Assembly: GCF_000152805.1 (NCBI RefSeq)
Contig: NZ_CH902578.1
Location: forward strand, 3,047,029-3,111,028
Direction: 5' to 3'
DNA from: Maritimibacter alkaliphilus HTCC2654
GTDB taxonomy: Bacteria; Pseudomonadota; Alphaproteobacteria; Rhodobacterales; Rhodobacteraceae
DNA length: 64,000 bases
Each line of letters starts with the position of its first letter. Positions within the stretch are counted from its first letter, which is position 1. Shown piece after piece: positions 1-8,168 of the stretch. Below the pieces are notes generated by a model. It made no database searches, was not told the DNA's origin, and saw only the letters and a list, made by a program, of their open reading frames with translations. The position numbers and the translations under genes were made by a program.

Positions 1-416
1 GCATGGTCGGCAGCCCGAACTACTTCCAGAAATACGGTCGCCCGATGCGCATCGACGACCTGAACGAACACAAGCTTCTGCACTACAGCTCGCAATCCTC
101 GGGCAACGTGTGGAAAGTGCCGGCCCCCTCGGGCGAAGTGCGTCAGGTGCGCACCGCCGGGTGGCTTTCGGTCAACGACGGTCAATCGCTTCTCAACGCC
201 GCAATCGCCGGTCTCGGCATCGCTTACCTGCCCTCCTTCCTCTACGCCGACGCGCTGGAGCAGGGGCTGGTCGAGGACGCGATCCCCGAGCTTCCGATGG
301 ATGTGCAGGGCATTTACGCGGTCTACCCGCCGGGCCGTTTCACCCAGCCCAAGGTCCGTGCCTTCATCGACTTCCTTGTCGCGGCATTCAACGACAAGGG
401 CCCCGACAACTGGTAA
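1..416 (+). CDS. LysR-type transcriptional regulator, C-terminal part
   Basis: The window begins inside this gene, so the N-terminal winged helix-turn-helix is not visible; about 137 residues are read to the stop at 414-416. They resemble the distal half of the LysR effector-binding domain of the CrgA-like group: a GSPxYF opening, a strand-loop HKLLHYS, a VNDG stretch followed by AAIAGLGIAYLP, and a closing YPPGRFTQPKVRAFIDFLVA. These are family-typical signatures seen directly. The effector and target genes are unknown because the divergently transcribed neighbour that LysR genes usually control lies outside the window. A strong intrinsic terminator follows. Confidence 0.9.
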   Translation, partial: MVGSPNYFQKYGRPMRIDDLNEHKLLHYSSQSSGNVWKVPAPSGEVRQVRTAGWLSVNDGQSLLNAAIAGLGIAYLPSFLYADALEQGLVEDAIPELPMDVQGIYAVYPPGRFTQPKVRAFIDFLVAAFNDKGPDNW

Positions 417-463
417 TACGGACGGTCGGTCCAGACTTTCCCAGCCTGACATAAGGGCAACCT

Positions 464-507
464 GAGCACCAGAAGGATGGCAGTCCTCTGGTGCTCGTTC
501 TTTTTTG
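464..507 (+). terminator. Intrinsic terminator of the LysR gene
   Basis: A perfect 10-bp inverted repeat (464-473 GAGCACCAGA with 487-496 TCTGGTGCTC) is followed by a T-rich tract (GTTCTTTTTT). It lies 48 bp after the LysR stop, as expected for a Rho-independent terminator. Confidence 0.9.
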
Positions 508-574
508 AAGGCGACGACCCTTCGGGTGCGAATGTCTTTTGCGCGACGTCTCGGGTAAGGTTAAACTGTTAAGT

Positions 575-1186
575 ATGAGCGAATTACCCTGGATCGACAT
601 CGCGTCTTATGTCGCCTCGTCCCTGGTGTTCGTTGCCTTTTTCATGAAGGCGATCCTGCCGCTCAGATTGATGGCCATCGCATCGAATGTCGCCTTCATC
701 GTCTATGCCTTGGGCGCGGGGCTTGTTCCGATCCTCGTCCTTCACCTTTGCCTCTTGCCCCTCAATGCCTGGCGTATTCTGCAACATATGGCGGTCGTGC
801 GGCGTGTGCGCGATGCCGCCACCGGAGCGCCTGACATTCGCAAGATCCTGCCGCTGATGCAGATGCAGACCTATGGCGCGGGCGACGTGATCTTCCGCAA
901 GGGCGATCCGGGCCGGTCGCTCAGGTATCTGGCGGAAGGTCGCGTTCGGTTCGACGAAGTGGGGGTCGAGATCGGCGAGGGAACCGTTTTCGGCGAGATC
1001 GCTCTGTTCCTCGATACCCAAAGCCGCACCGCGACCGCGACCTGCCTGACCGACTGCACGGTTTATCGGTTGTCGAAGGAAAAGGTGATCGAACTCACCG
1101 TGCTCGATCCGGGTTTCGGGCTGTTCCTGACGCGCATGGTGGCCGAGCGTCTTCAACAGAATGTCGAGGCGACGCGGTCTGCCTAG
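575..1186 (+). CDS. Membrane-anchored cyclic nucleotide-binding domain protein
   Basis: A 203-residue protein from the ATG at 575; an in-frame TTG at 539 would add 12 residues. Residues about 5-70 form two or three hydrophobic membrane segments. Residues about 80-195 form a cNMP-binding (CRP-like) beta-roll: YGAGDVIFRKGD, then the phosphate-binding cassette GEIALFLDTQSRTATATC, where Glu and Arg normally contact the cyclic nucleotide. No helix-turn-helix follows, so it is probably a membrane sensor rather than a transcription factor. The domain is clear; ligand and output are not. It stands alone, with the convergent neighbour overlapping its stop by 3-4 bp. Confidence 0.8.
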   Translation: MSELPWIDIASYVASSLVFVAFFMKAILPLRLMAIASNVAFIVYALGAGLVPILVLHLCLLPLNAWRILQHMAVVRRVRDAATGAPDIRKILPLMQMQTYGAGDVIFRKGDPGRSLRYLAEGRVRFDEVGVEIGEGTVFGEIALFLDTQSRTATATCLTDCTVYRLSKEKVIELTVLDPGFGLFLTRMVAERLQQNVEATRSA

Positions 1187-2313
1187 GTCGGGCGTCGCGC
1201 GGTCCACATGCTACCGGCCTGTCGCCCCGCATCGCAAGCGAGAGCGAGCGCCCCGCGCGGGGTGAAGGAGTAGATCCGAACCTTGGTCGCTTCGACCCCC
1301 TGATCCGTCCAAGTGCGTTTGAAGTCGTCGAGCCGCCCCTGAAAGTCGATCCTCGACACACCCTTCCCGGCCAACTCCCGCAACAGATAGAACTGTTTCA
1401 GGATACCGGGCGCATACTTGCGGTAGTCTTCGTCATAGGCGGTCTTGTGTGCCCAGTAGGTGCCGCCATAGAGCTCGCCGATGCTCATGGCGATGGATTT
1501 GCCGTCGAGATCGAGAAAGGTCAGATGCAGCCGCCCATGTTCGGCCAGCGTGCGGCAGTAGAAGCGGAAGAAGCTTTCCTGCTGCGGGTCGGTCGCAAGC
1601 GCGACCCCGGCGCGGGATTTCCACCCGCTTGCCTCGATCGCGAGTGCGGTGTCGAGCAGGGCGTCGACGTCCGACACGGACGGTGTCAGAAACGCCGTTT
1701 CTAGCTTTCCAAGCTCCGTCAGCCGTCGTTCGCGCCGGCGGATGGATTGCGCGGTCTTTTTCTTCAGGTGCTGCGACGGGTCCGTCCACGTCGTGTCGAG
1801 GTTCAGCCACGGCTTTGCCAGCCCCGGCAGCGGGCGTGTCAGCACCAGTGCGCGGCCACGGGCCTCGTCCCGAAGGGCGGGGATGAGGGGCGAATGCGCC
1901 GGATAGTCGCCAAGCGTGATCGGGGCCCCGAAACCGATGAGGGCACGGGCAATCGCGGGAATAGCCGCTTCCGAACGGCGCGGAATTTCGACCCCGCCGC
2001 CTTCGTTACCCAGCAGGCTATACCAGCCGATCGCGTCGCGCCGCCGCATCAGGGGGATGAGTGCCTCGGGCCGCTCCGCATCGCCGACAAGGATGATCTT
2101 GGACTTGTCGCGCACCCCGTAGGACTTGAGCGAAATGTCCGACCAGACGCGCAGGTTCATCGGCGTGCGCCGATCCTCGGGCACGACCGCATCCCATGTG
2201 GCGGCCGAAACTTCATCGAGATCGACCGTGCGTATCGGCTGAAGTGCGTCCAGCGTTTCGGACTCCTCGCGTCCCAGTGTGCCCGAAGGGGTCATGTCGT
2301 CGGCAGTCAGCAT
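1183..2313 (-). CDS. FemAB/GNAT-superfamily acyltransferase (BioF2-like)
   Basis: A 376-residue protein with the double-GNAT layout of FemAB/CelD-like proteins. The basic hinge KKKTAQSIRRRERRL near the middle is followed by a C-terminal acyltransferase half (LHLTFLDLDGK, ELYGGTYWAHKTAYDEDYRKYAPGILKQF, and RIDFQGRLDDFKRTW). The pattern of soluble donor-binding core plus the YAPG..L signature is typical of the Acetyltransf_6 family, which acylates polysaccharide, peptide or lipid precursors. The substrate cannot be read from the sequence. It is monocistronic and convergent with the cNMP-domain gene. Confidence 0.75.
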   Translation of the reverse strand: MLTADDMTPSGTLGREESETLDALQPIRTVDLDEVSAATWDAVVPEDRRTPMNLRVWSDISLKSYGVRDKSKIILVGDAERPEALIPLMRRRDAIGWYSLLGNEGGGVEIPRRSEAAIPAIARALIGFGAPITLGDYPAHSPLIPALRDEARGRALVLTRPLPGLAKPWLNLDTTWTDPSQHLKKKTAQSIRRRERRLTELGKLETAFLTPSVSDVDALLDTALAIEASGWKSRAGVALATDPQQESFFRFYCRTLAEHGRLHLTFLDLDGKSIAMSIGELYGGTYWAHKTAYDEDYRKYAPGILKQFYLLRELAGKGVSRIDFQGRLDDFKRTWTDQGVEATKVRIYSFTPRGALALACDAGRQAGSMWTARRPT

Positions 2314-2465
2314 ATGTTCGGTCAGGTCTCGATAACAGTCTGGGAGGCCAGTGGTTCGAAGTGATCGAAAGTCAATTTACGGAACAATCCGGCGATAACA
2401 TGGCAATTGACCCGAAAATGCGCGCGCTATTAAGTGGACATAAGTGACCAGATAAGGGGGCCAAG

Positions 2466-3260
2466 ATGAAACTCGAAGGTAAGGTGATCGTCGTCACGGG
2501 CGGCGGAAGCGGCATCGGTCAGGAGCTGGTGCTCGCACTTCTCAAGCGCGGCGCACGGGTGGCCGCCGTAGACCTGCGGATGGAGGGGCTCGACGAGACG
2601 GCGGCCAAGGCGAACGCCGGGGATCGGCTTTCGCTGCACGAGGGCAATATCGCGGATCGGGAGGCGGTCATGGCGCTGCCCGCTGCCGTCGAAGCGGCCC
2701 ATGGCGCGGTGGATGGCCTTATCAACAACGCGGGCGTCATCCAGCCTTTCGTGGATTTCGCGGATCTCGACATGGCGGTGATCGACCGGATGGTGAACGT
2801 GAACCTCGTTGGTCCGATCAATGTGACCAAGGCGTTCCTGCCGTCGCTCTTGGCGCGGCCCGAGGCGCATCTGGTCAACGTGGCCTCGATGGGCGGGTTC
2901 ATCCCCTTTCCGGGGCAGACCATGTATTCAGCGACCAAGGCGGGCGTGAAGCTGCTGACCGAAGGCATCTATGCCGAACTGATGGACACGAAGGTCGACG
3001 TGTCCTGCGTCATGCCGGGCGCCGTGAACACGCATATCGCCGAGAATTCGGGCATCGAGATGCGCGGCGGTGCCGATGCGTCGAGTGCGCGCATGACGTC
3101 GGCCCCCGATGCGGCCCAGATCATCCTCGACGGGATGGAGGCGGGCAAGCTCCACATTCTCGTCGGGTCCGATGCCAAGATGCTGTTCCGTCTCGTGCGG
3201 CTCGCCCCGGCTTGGGCCATCGGGTTCATCCAGAAGCAGATGGCGAAAATGGTGAAGTGA
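2466..3260 (+). CDS. SDR family NAD(P)-dependent oxidoreductase
   Basis: A 264-residue classical short-chain dehydrogenase. It carries the TGxxxGIG cofactor motif (TGGGSGIG, residues about 11-18), the NNAG motif, the catalytic Ser in VNVASMGG, and the YSATK active-site Tyr/Lys pair. An Asp after the second beta strand (AVDLR) suggests NAD(H) preference, an inference. The start is the ATG at 2466 after a purine-rich leader (AAGGGGGCCAAG). The C terminus ends in a hydrophobic and basic stretch (LAPAWAIGFIQKQMAKMVK) that may associate with membrane. The substrate is unknown. Confidence 0.88.
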   Translation: MKLEGKVIVVTGGGSGIGQELVLALLKRGARVAAVDLRMEGLDETAAKANAGDRLSLHEGNIADREAVMALPAAVEAAHGAVDGLINNAGVIQPFVDFADLDMAVIDRMVNVNLVGPINVTKAFLPSLLARPEAHLVNVASMGGFIPFPGQTMYSATKAGVKLLTEGIYAELMDTKVDVSCVMPGAVNTHIAENSGIEMRGGADASSARMTSAPDAAQIILDGMEAGKLHILVGSDAKMLFRLVRLAPAWAIGFIQKQMAKMVK

Positions 3261-3263
3261 CGC

Positions 3264-4211
3264 CTAGTCGGTCGTGACGAGGATCGCCTCGACGCGGCGA
3301 TTGAAGGTGCGCCCCTCGTCCGACTGGTTCGAGGCGAGGGGGGAGAGATAGCCGATCCCTTCGGCTTCCAACTGGCTCGACGGCACACCGTGCGCGGTGA
3401 CGAGCCGCTCGAGCACCGACGTCGCGCGACGTTTCGAGATCGCGATATTCGCCGAGAGCGGGCCTTCGGCATCGGTATGCCCGACAAGGGCCACGCGCCG
3501 GGTCGGGTGGCTTTTCAGATAGGCGGCGAGGTCGGTGAGGCTGTCATACGTGCCGTCACCCAGAGCCGATGATCCGGTTTCGAACCTGAGATCGGTCAGA
3601 ACGTAGCGCCCGACGCTTTCCATCGCCTGACCCACGTCGCCAAGCGCCTCCTGCGGCACGGCGGTCTGGGTTTCGGGCGTTTCGGCTTTGGACGAGGTGA
3701 CGGTGGGGTCAGGCAATTCACCACGAGGTCCGACCTCGATCACCTGAATGTATCCGGCGCTTGCGGATCGGCTGACCAATACCGACGCGAACATGCCGCT
3801 GTCGCCGGGGACGTGGGCCGACAGGAACATGAAGTCGCCAAGGTCGACATGCATTTCGGGTTCGTGGACGACATCGGTGTCGAAACGGAAGTCGTAGCCT
3901 CCGCAGCTATCCTCATCGCATTCGAACAGGATGTCGTAGCCGTCGTCGATCAACTGATGACGAAAACCCAACATGATCTGATAGCTGGATTGCCCGGTGC
4001 CGCCGATCCGGTAGGCCCGGGTCAGAACCGCGCCCTCGGTGCGGATGGTCGGCATGACGTCGCCATTGTGGGCGCCGATCGGCAGATCATAGGTTCCGCC
4101 CGTCTCGCGCTCCTCGAACCTGAGCGCGGCGCCGGACGGCAGCAGCACTTCGGCCGCGACCGGGGAGGCGAGCCAGAGGCACGCAAGAGCGAAGGGGGCG
4201 GGACGGATCAT
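3264..4211 (-). CDS. OmpA-family envelope protein
   Basis: The start is set at the ATG at 4211, which overlaps the upstream gene's TGA as ATGA, giving 315 residues; longer readings run through the neighbouring gene. An N-terminal signal peptide (MIRPAPFALACLWLASPVAA) shows export. The last 110 or so residues form an OmpA C-terminal peptidoglycan-binding domain: LRFETGSSAL, GHTDAEG, SKRRATSVLERL, YLSPLASN, and the NRRVE signature. The middle region is unassigned. It is the last gene of a four-gene minus-strand operon and probably tethers the envelope to peptidoglycan. Confidence 0.85.
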   Translation of the reverse strand: MIRPAPFALACLWLASPVAAEVLLPSGAALRFEERETGGTYDLPIGAHNGDVMPTIRTEGAVLTRAYRIGGTGQSSYQIMLGFRHQLIDDGYDILFECDEDSCGGYDFRFDTDVVHEPEMHVDLGDFMFLSAHVPGDSGMFASVLVSRSASAGYIQVIEVGPRGELPDPTVTSSKAETPETQTAVPQEALGDVGQAMESVGRYVLTDLRFETGSSALGDGTYDSLTDLAAYLKSHPTRRVALVGHTDAEGPLSANIAISKRRATSVLERLVTAHGVPSSQLEAEGIGYLSPLASNQSDEGRTFNRRVEAILVTTD

Positions 4212-4774
4212 CGGGCCTGCGCGTGATACTCGTCGTTGGGTTGCATGTCCGTCGCGGCGGCGACCCGGTTCGACATATTGTAGAACCCGACGGTCGACGC
4301 GATGTCGAAGATGTCGCGATCCGAGAAACCCACGTCGCGCAGCGCCTGACGGTCGCTTTCCTCGATCTTCGCCGGTGTCTCGGTCAGTTTTTCGGCGAAA
4401 TGCAGCATCGCGTCCTGCCGTGCGTCCAGATGGGCAGCGCGGAAGTTCATCACCATCGCCTCGCCCAGCTTGGGGTCGCCCGACAGCTGGCGCACGGCGG
4501 CACCGTGGGCGACGAGGCAATAGAAACATTTGTTCACGCTCGACACCACGACCGCGATCATCTCGCGTTCCAGTTTGGACAGGCCGGAGTCGCCCAGCAT
4601 CAGGTCATTATACATCGCCGTGAAGGCGTTGAGCTTGGTGATGTCGAAAGAGTAGGCGCGCAGGACGTTCGGCACCATGCCGAGCTTTTCCATGCAGATG
4701 TCGAAGTATTTCTGCGTCGCCTCCGGCAGCGGATCGACGGGCGGCAGGTTCAATGCACCCAAGGGTTCGCTCAT
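4208..4774 (-). CDS. Peroxidase-related enzyme (AhpD/CMD family)
   Basis: A 188-residue carboxymuconolactone-decarboxylase-fold protein. The redox motif KCFYCLVAHG carries the CxxC pair and nearby His of AhpD-like peroxidases, and the C-terminal DIASTVGFYNMSNRVA is typical of the peroxidase-related (TIGR01926-like) group. It is predicted to be a cytosolic thiol-dependent peroxidase. It lies between a GNAT gene (1-bp gap) and the OmpA-like gene (4-bp overlap), so the genes are translationally coupled. The physiological reductant is not evident. Confidence 0.88.
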   Translation of the reverse strand: MSEPLGALNLPPVDPLPEATQKYFDICMEKLGMVPNVLRAYSFDITKLNAFTAMYNDLMLGDSGLSKLEREMIAVVVSSVNKCFYCLVAHGAAVRQLSGDPKLGEAMVMNFRAAHLDARQDAMLHFAEKLTETPAKIEESDRQALRDVGFSDRDIFDIASTVGFYNMSNRVAAATDMQPNDEYHAQAR

Positions 4775-4775
4775 G

Positions 4776-5519
4776 TCAGGCCTCCTCCGATTTGATCCGG
4801 TAGTGATATTGCCCGCGCAACGTCATGCCAAGTGCGGCATAAAGCGGGTTCGCCGCGGTATTGCCCTGCGTCACGGCAAGACCGATCACGTCGGCCCCGT
4901 GATCCAGCGCCCAGACGGCGCAGCGTTTGACGATCTGCCGGGCCACGCCTTTGCGCCGCTCGTCGGGGAGGACGTGAAGCGCGTGGATCAGGGCGAGGTT
5001 GTCGCGGATCGCCACGAACGCCGCCCCGCCCGGATAGTCGCCCGACCGCATCAGCACCCCGGCTTTCGGGTCGCCCGCACGTTCCATCACCGCCTGACGT
5101 TCCGGCCCGATGCCGCCATCCTGCCAGATGTCGCGGATCAGGTTGAGCGGCGGCCACATGGCATAGCACATGCCCATCTTGAACGCGCCGTCACCGGCCA
5201 GTCGCCGCGCATCGGCAGCCCAGAGGTTCGTGGGGTCCTTCACCTCGTAACCATGCGCGGCGAGCAGGTTGTCGAGCGCCCCCTCACCGTCGCGCACCAT
5301 GAATTGCGGCGTCTGGCCGAGCGCCCGCATGGCCGCTTCGGCCGTCGGCAGGTCGGCTTCGGTGACGGGCCAGTCCTCGGTGGCCGACGACACGCGGCTT
5401 CCGCCCCCCTTGCCTTCGCGGATGGTCCAAGCCCCTTCGCGATGGATCGAGGCGGGCGGCCAAGTGGCCAAGACAGCTTCGACAAGGGTTCGGCTGTCGG
5501 GGAGGGGGACGTGGCTCAC
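4776..5519 (-). CDS. GNAT family N-acetyltransferase
   Basis: A 247-residue protein with a C-terminal GNAT domain. The acetyl-CoA pyrophosphate-binding motif A is seen as HVLPDERRKGVARQIVKRC, followed by GLAVTQGNTAANPLYAALGM, the usual end of the fold. The N-terminal half looks like a degenerate second GNAT repeat. It is coupled by a 4-bp overlap to the upstream CinA-like gene. The acceptor is unknown. Confidence 0.85.
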   Translation of the reverse strand: MSHVPLPDSRTLVEAVLATWPPASIHREGAWTIREGKGGGSRVSSATEDWPVTEADLPTAEAAMRALGQTPQFMVRDGEGALDNLLAAHGYEVKDPTNLWAADARRLAGDGAFKMGMCYAMWPPLNLIRDIWQDGGIGPERQAVMERAGDPKAGVLMRSGDYPGGAAFVAIRDNLALIHALHVLPDERRKGVARQIVKRCAVWALDHGADVIGLAVTQGNTAANPLYAALGMTLRGQYHYRIKSEEA

Positions 5520-6247
5520 GCGAGGTTTCCCGGAAAAAGTTCGGCCAGCTTGACCATGGCCGCATCGACCTCGGACCCGTCATGGCCCCGGATCACGATG
5601 TTCGAGCCGAAAGCGCCGTTGTGCTGGAACGGGTAGGAGCCGATGGAAAGAGTCGGATGCGCTTCGGCCAGCCCGCGCAGAGGGCCGGCGATCTCGCCCT
5701 CGGGCAGTTCGATCCGAAGGGTCTGGCTTAGAAGCGGTGCGCCCCCCTTTATGGTCGGCAGAACCGAGGCGACCATCGCTTCGAACACGCTGGGCACACC
5801 GGCCATGACGTGCACGTTTTCGATGGTGAAGCCGGGGGCGACGGACACGGGATTTTCGATCAGCGTCGCGCCGTCGGGTATCCGCGCCATACGCATCCGT
5901 CCTTCGGTCGCCTCGACCCCACGGCGCTCGAAGAACGCTGTGAGCAGCGCGCGCGCGTCATCGCGAATGTCGATATGGACACCAAAGGCTTCGGCCACGC
6001 AGTCCGCGGTGATGTCGTCATGGGTCGGGCCGATCCCGCCCGATGTGAACACCTGATCGTAGGCCTCGGACAGGGACTTCACCGCGTTCACGATGGCGTC
6101 GCGGTCGTCGGAGACCACGCGCGCCTCTTTCAGATCGATCCCGTGCTGCGTCAGCGCCTGCGCTAGGACATGCATGTTGATGTCGCGGGTGCGGCCCGAA
6201 AGGATCTCGTCTCCGATGACGAGCATCGCGGCGGTGGGGTTTGTCAT
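5516..6247 (-). CDS. Competence/damage-inducible protein A-like (MoCF domain) protein
   Basis: A 243-residue protein made of the MoaB/Mog-type molybdopterin-binding domain found at the N terminus of CinA. The start reads AAMLVIGDEILSGRTRDIN, and the conserved TSGGIGPTHDD motif follows at residues about 69-79, then MAGVPSVFEAM. The C-terminal nicotinamide-nucleotide amidase domain of full CinA is absent, which is common in alphaproteobacteria. It is the first gene of the four-gene operon that continues with GNAT, AhpD-like and OmpA-like genes. Confidence 0.87.
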   Translation of the reverse strand: MTNPTAAMLVIGDEILSGRTRDINMHVLAQALTQHGIDLKEARVVSDDRDAIVNAVKSLSEAYDQVFTSGGIGPTHDDITADCVAEAFGVHIDIRDDARALLTAFFERRGVEATEGRMRMARIPDGATLIENPVSVAPGFTIENVHVMAGVPSVFEAMVASVLPTIKGGAPLLSQTLRIELPEGEIAGPLRGLAEAHPTLSIGSYPFQHNGAFGSNIVIRGHDGSEVDAAMVKLAELFPGNLA

Positions 6248-6366
6248 GTCTCGCTCCCGGTATGGCGTGGCGCGAATCTAGTCGCTTTTGCCGGGGGCCA
6301 AAAGGCCGAGTTGACCGGGGATGGGCGAAGGTTGGCCGGGCGGGGCGGGCCGCCCGGCCAGATGGA

Positions 6367-7542
6367 TCAAAGCCGTTCGATGGCGATGGCGATGCCCTGA
6401 CCGCCGCCGATGCACATGGTGATGAGGCCGATCTTGCCGCCGGTGCGCTCAAGCTCGTACATCGTCTTGACCGTGATGATCGCGCCGGTGGCGCCGACCG
6501 GGTGGCCCAGTGCGATGGCGCCGCCGTTCGGGTTCACCTTGGCTGGGTCGAATTTCAACTCGTTCGACACGGCCAGTGCCTGCGCCGCGAACGCTTCGTT
6601 CGACTCGATTACGTCGAAATCGCCGACCGAAAGGCCCGTGCGCTGCATGAGGTTCTGCACCGCCGGGATCGGGCCAATGCCCATGACCTCGGGCCGCACG
6701 CCCGCATGGGCGTAGCCCAGAATGCGGAACTTCGGCGTCAGGCCCGCCTTTTCGGCTGCCTCGGCGCGGGCGAGCACGATGGCCGCTGCCCCGTCGTTGA
6801 TGCCGCTCGCGTTGCCTGCGGTGACGCTGCCGTCCTTCTTGAACGCAGGGCGCAGTCCGGCGAGAGCTTCGGCGGATGTCTGTTTCGGGTGCTCGTCGGT
6901 ATCGAAGGCAACGGTGTCGCGCTTCACCTTCACCTCGACCGGAACGATCTGGTCCTTGAAGTAGCCCGCCTCGATGGCTTTGGCCGCGCGGGTTTGGCTT
7001 TCCAGCGCGAAGGCGTCCTGATCCTCACGGCTGATCCCGCATTCGCCCGCCACGTTTTCGGCGGTGACGCCCATGTGGCCGGTGCCGAACGGGCAGTTCA
7101 GCGCGCCCAGCATCATGTCCTGCGCGCCTGCGTCGCCCATTTTCTGACCCCAGCGGGCCTGCGGCAGGATGTAGGGCGAACGGCTCATGCATTCCGCACC
7201 ACCCGCAAGGCCGAAGTCGGCGTCGCCCAGCATCAGGTTCTGGGTCACCGAGACGATGGCCTGCGCGCCGGACCCGCACAGGCGGTTCACGTTCATGGCG
7301 GGGGTGGTGTCGGGCACGCCCGCCTCCATCGCCGCAACGCGGGACAGATACATATCGCGGGGTTCGGTGTTGATGACGTTGCCGAAAGCGACGTGCCCGA
7401 TCTGGCCGCCCTCGACGCCGGCGCGGGCGAGCGCCTCTTTCGCCGCCGTCGCGCCGAGTGTGATGGGGGGCGTCCCGGCCAGCGATCCGCCAAAGGTGCC
7501 GATGGCGGTGCGTGCGCCGCCGAGAATTACGATGTCAGTCAT
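6367..7542 (-). CDS. Acetyl-CoA C-acyltransferase (thiolase)
   Basis: A 391-residue thiolase. The ATG at 7542 is chosen because GGAGGA lies just upstream. It shows the active-site Cys loop (NRLCGSGAQAI), the conserved NGGAIALGHPVGATG with catalytic His, and the C-terminal MCIGGGQGIA with the second Cys. The family condenses or cleaves acyl-CoAs (acetoacetyl-CoA formation for polyhydroxybutyrate, or beta-oxidation). Length and sequence fit a BktB/PhaA-like biosynthetic thiolase, but substrate length cannot be decided. A MarR gene lies 50 bp upstream on the same strand. Confidence 0.92.
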   Translation of the reverse strand: MTDIVILGGARTAIGTFGGSLAGTPPITLGATAAKEALARAGVEGGQIGHVAFGNVINTEPRDMYLSRVAAMEAGVPDTTPAMNVNRLCGSGAQAIVSVTQNLMLGDADFGLAGGAECMSRSPYILPQARWGQKMGDAGAQDMMLGALNCPFGTGHMGVTAENVAGECGISREDQDAFALESQTRAAKAIEAGYFKDQIVPVEVKVKRDTVAFDTDEHPKQTSAEALAGLRPAFKKDGSVTAGNASGINDGAAAIVLARAEAAEKAGLTPKFRILGYAHAGVRPEVMGIGPIPAVQNLMQRTGLSVGDFDVIESNEAFAAQALAVSNELKFDPAKVNPNGGAIALGHPVGATGAIITVKTMYELERTGGKIGLITMCIGGGQGIAIAIERL

Positions 7543-7592
7543 GAAGTCCTCCGTGTATACGCCGACCATCTACAAAATATGCAAATAGTCCA

Positions 7593-8054
7593 TCAGAACG
7601 TTCCGTCAGCCGGATCTCTTTCCCGCGTCCGGGTGGTCAACAGGACCACCGCATCGCGGAAGGCGTCGTACTTGTCACCCAGAACGTCACGTAGTTCGGC
7701 GTCGTAGCCCTGCGCGATCGGGGCGAGCGTCTCGATCATTTCGCGCCCCTTGTCGGTCAGGGTAAGCTGGACGAGACGTCTGTCGGTTTCGTTCACAACC
7801 TTCTTGACGTATCCGCCCGCCTCGAGCCGCGTGGCCGCCCGGCTGACCTTGGGTTTGTCCATTCCGACCCGGCGCGTGATCTCGCGCACCGAAACGGCGT
7901 CTTCCTGGCTGAGATGCGCGACGACGCGCCATTCGGCAACCGTGATCCCGTAGCGTTCGCGATAATGGTAGGAAAACCCGGCGCTGACGGCCCGCGACAG
8001 TTCGTTCAACTGGTACGGCAGAAAGGTTTCGAGGTCGAATTTCGTCACGGGCAT
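7593..8054 (-). CDS. MarR family transcriptional regulator
   Basis: A 153-residue winged-helix regulator beginning at the ATG at 8054 after AAAAGGGGG; the open frame extends much further upstream without coding character. The DNA-binding region is VSVREITRRVGMDKPKVSRAATRLEAGGYV, followed by the wing NETDRRLVQLTLTDKG. It is divergent from an MFS transporter (114 bp between starts) and directly upstream of the thiolase. The usual MarR arrangement suggests it represses itself and one or both neighbours. Confidence 0.9.
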   Translation of the reverse strand: MPVTKFDLETFLPYQLNELSRAVSAGFSYHYRERYGITVAEWRVVAHLSQEDAVSVREITRRVGMDKPKVSRAATRLEAGGYVKKVVNETDRRLVQLTLTDKGREMIETLAPIAQGYDAELRDVLGDKYDAFRDAVVLLTTRTRERDPADGTF

Positions 8055-8168
8055 CCCCCTTTTGGCGGACATATGACGTGAAGGATCGCTAGGGCGCAAG
8101 GCTCGCACCCTTGTCATTCCCCGCGCTTTCGGTCCATCTGGCCGGACGCGGAACGGGAGGAGGACCAC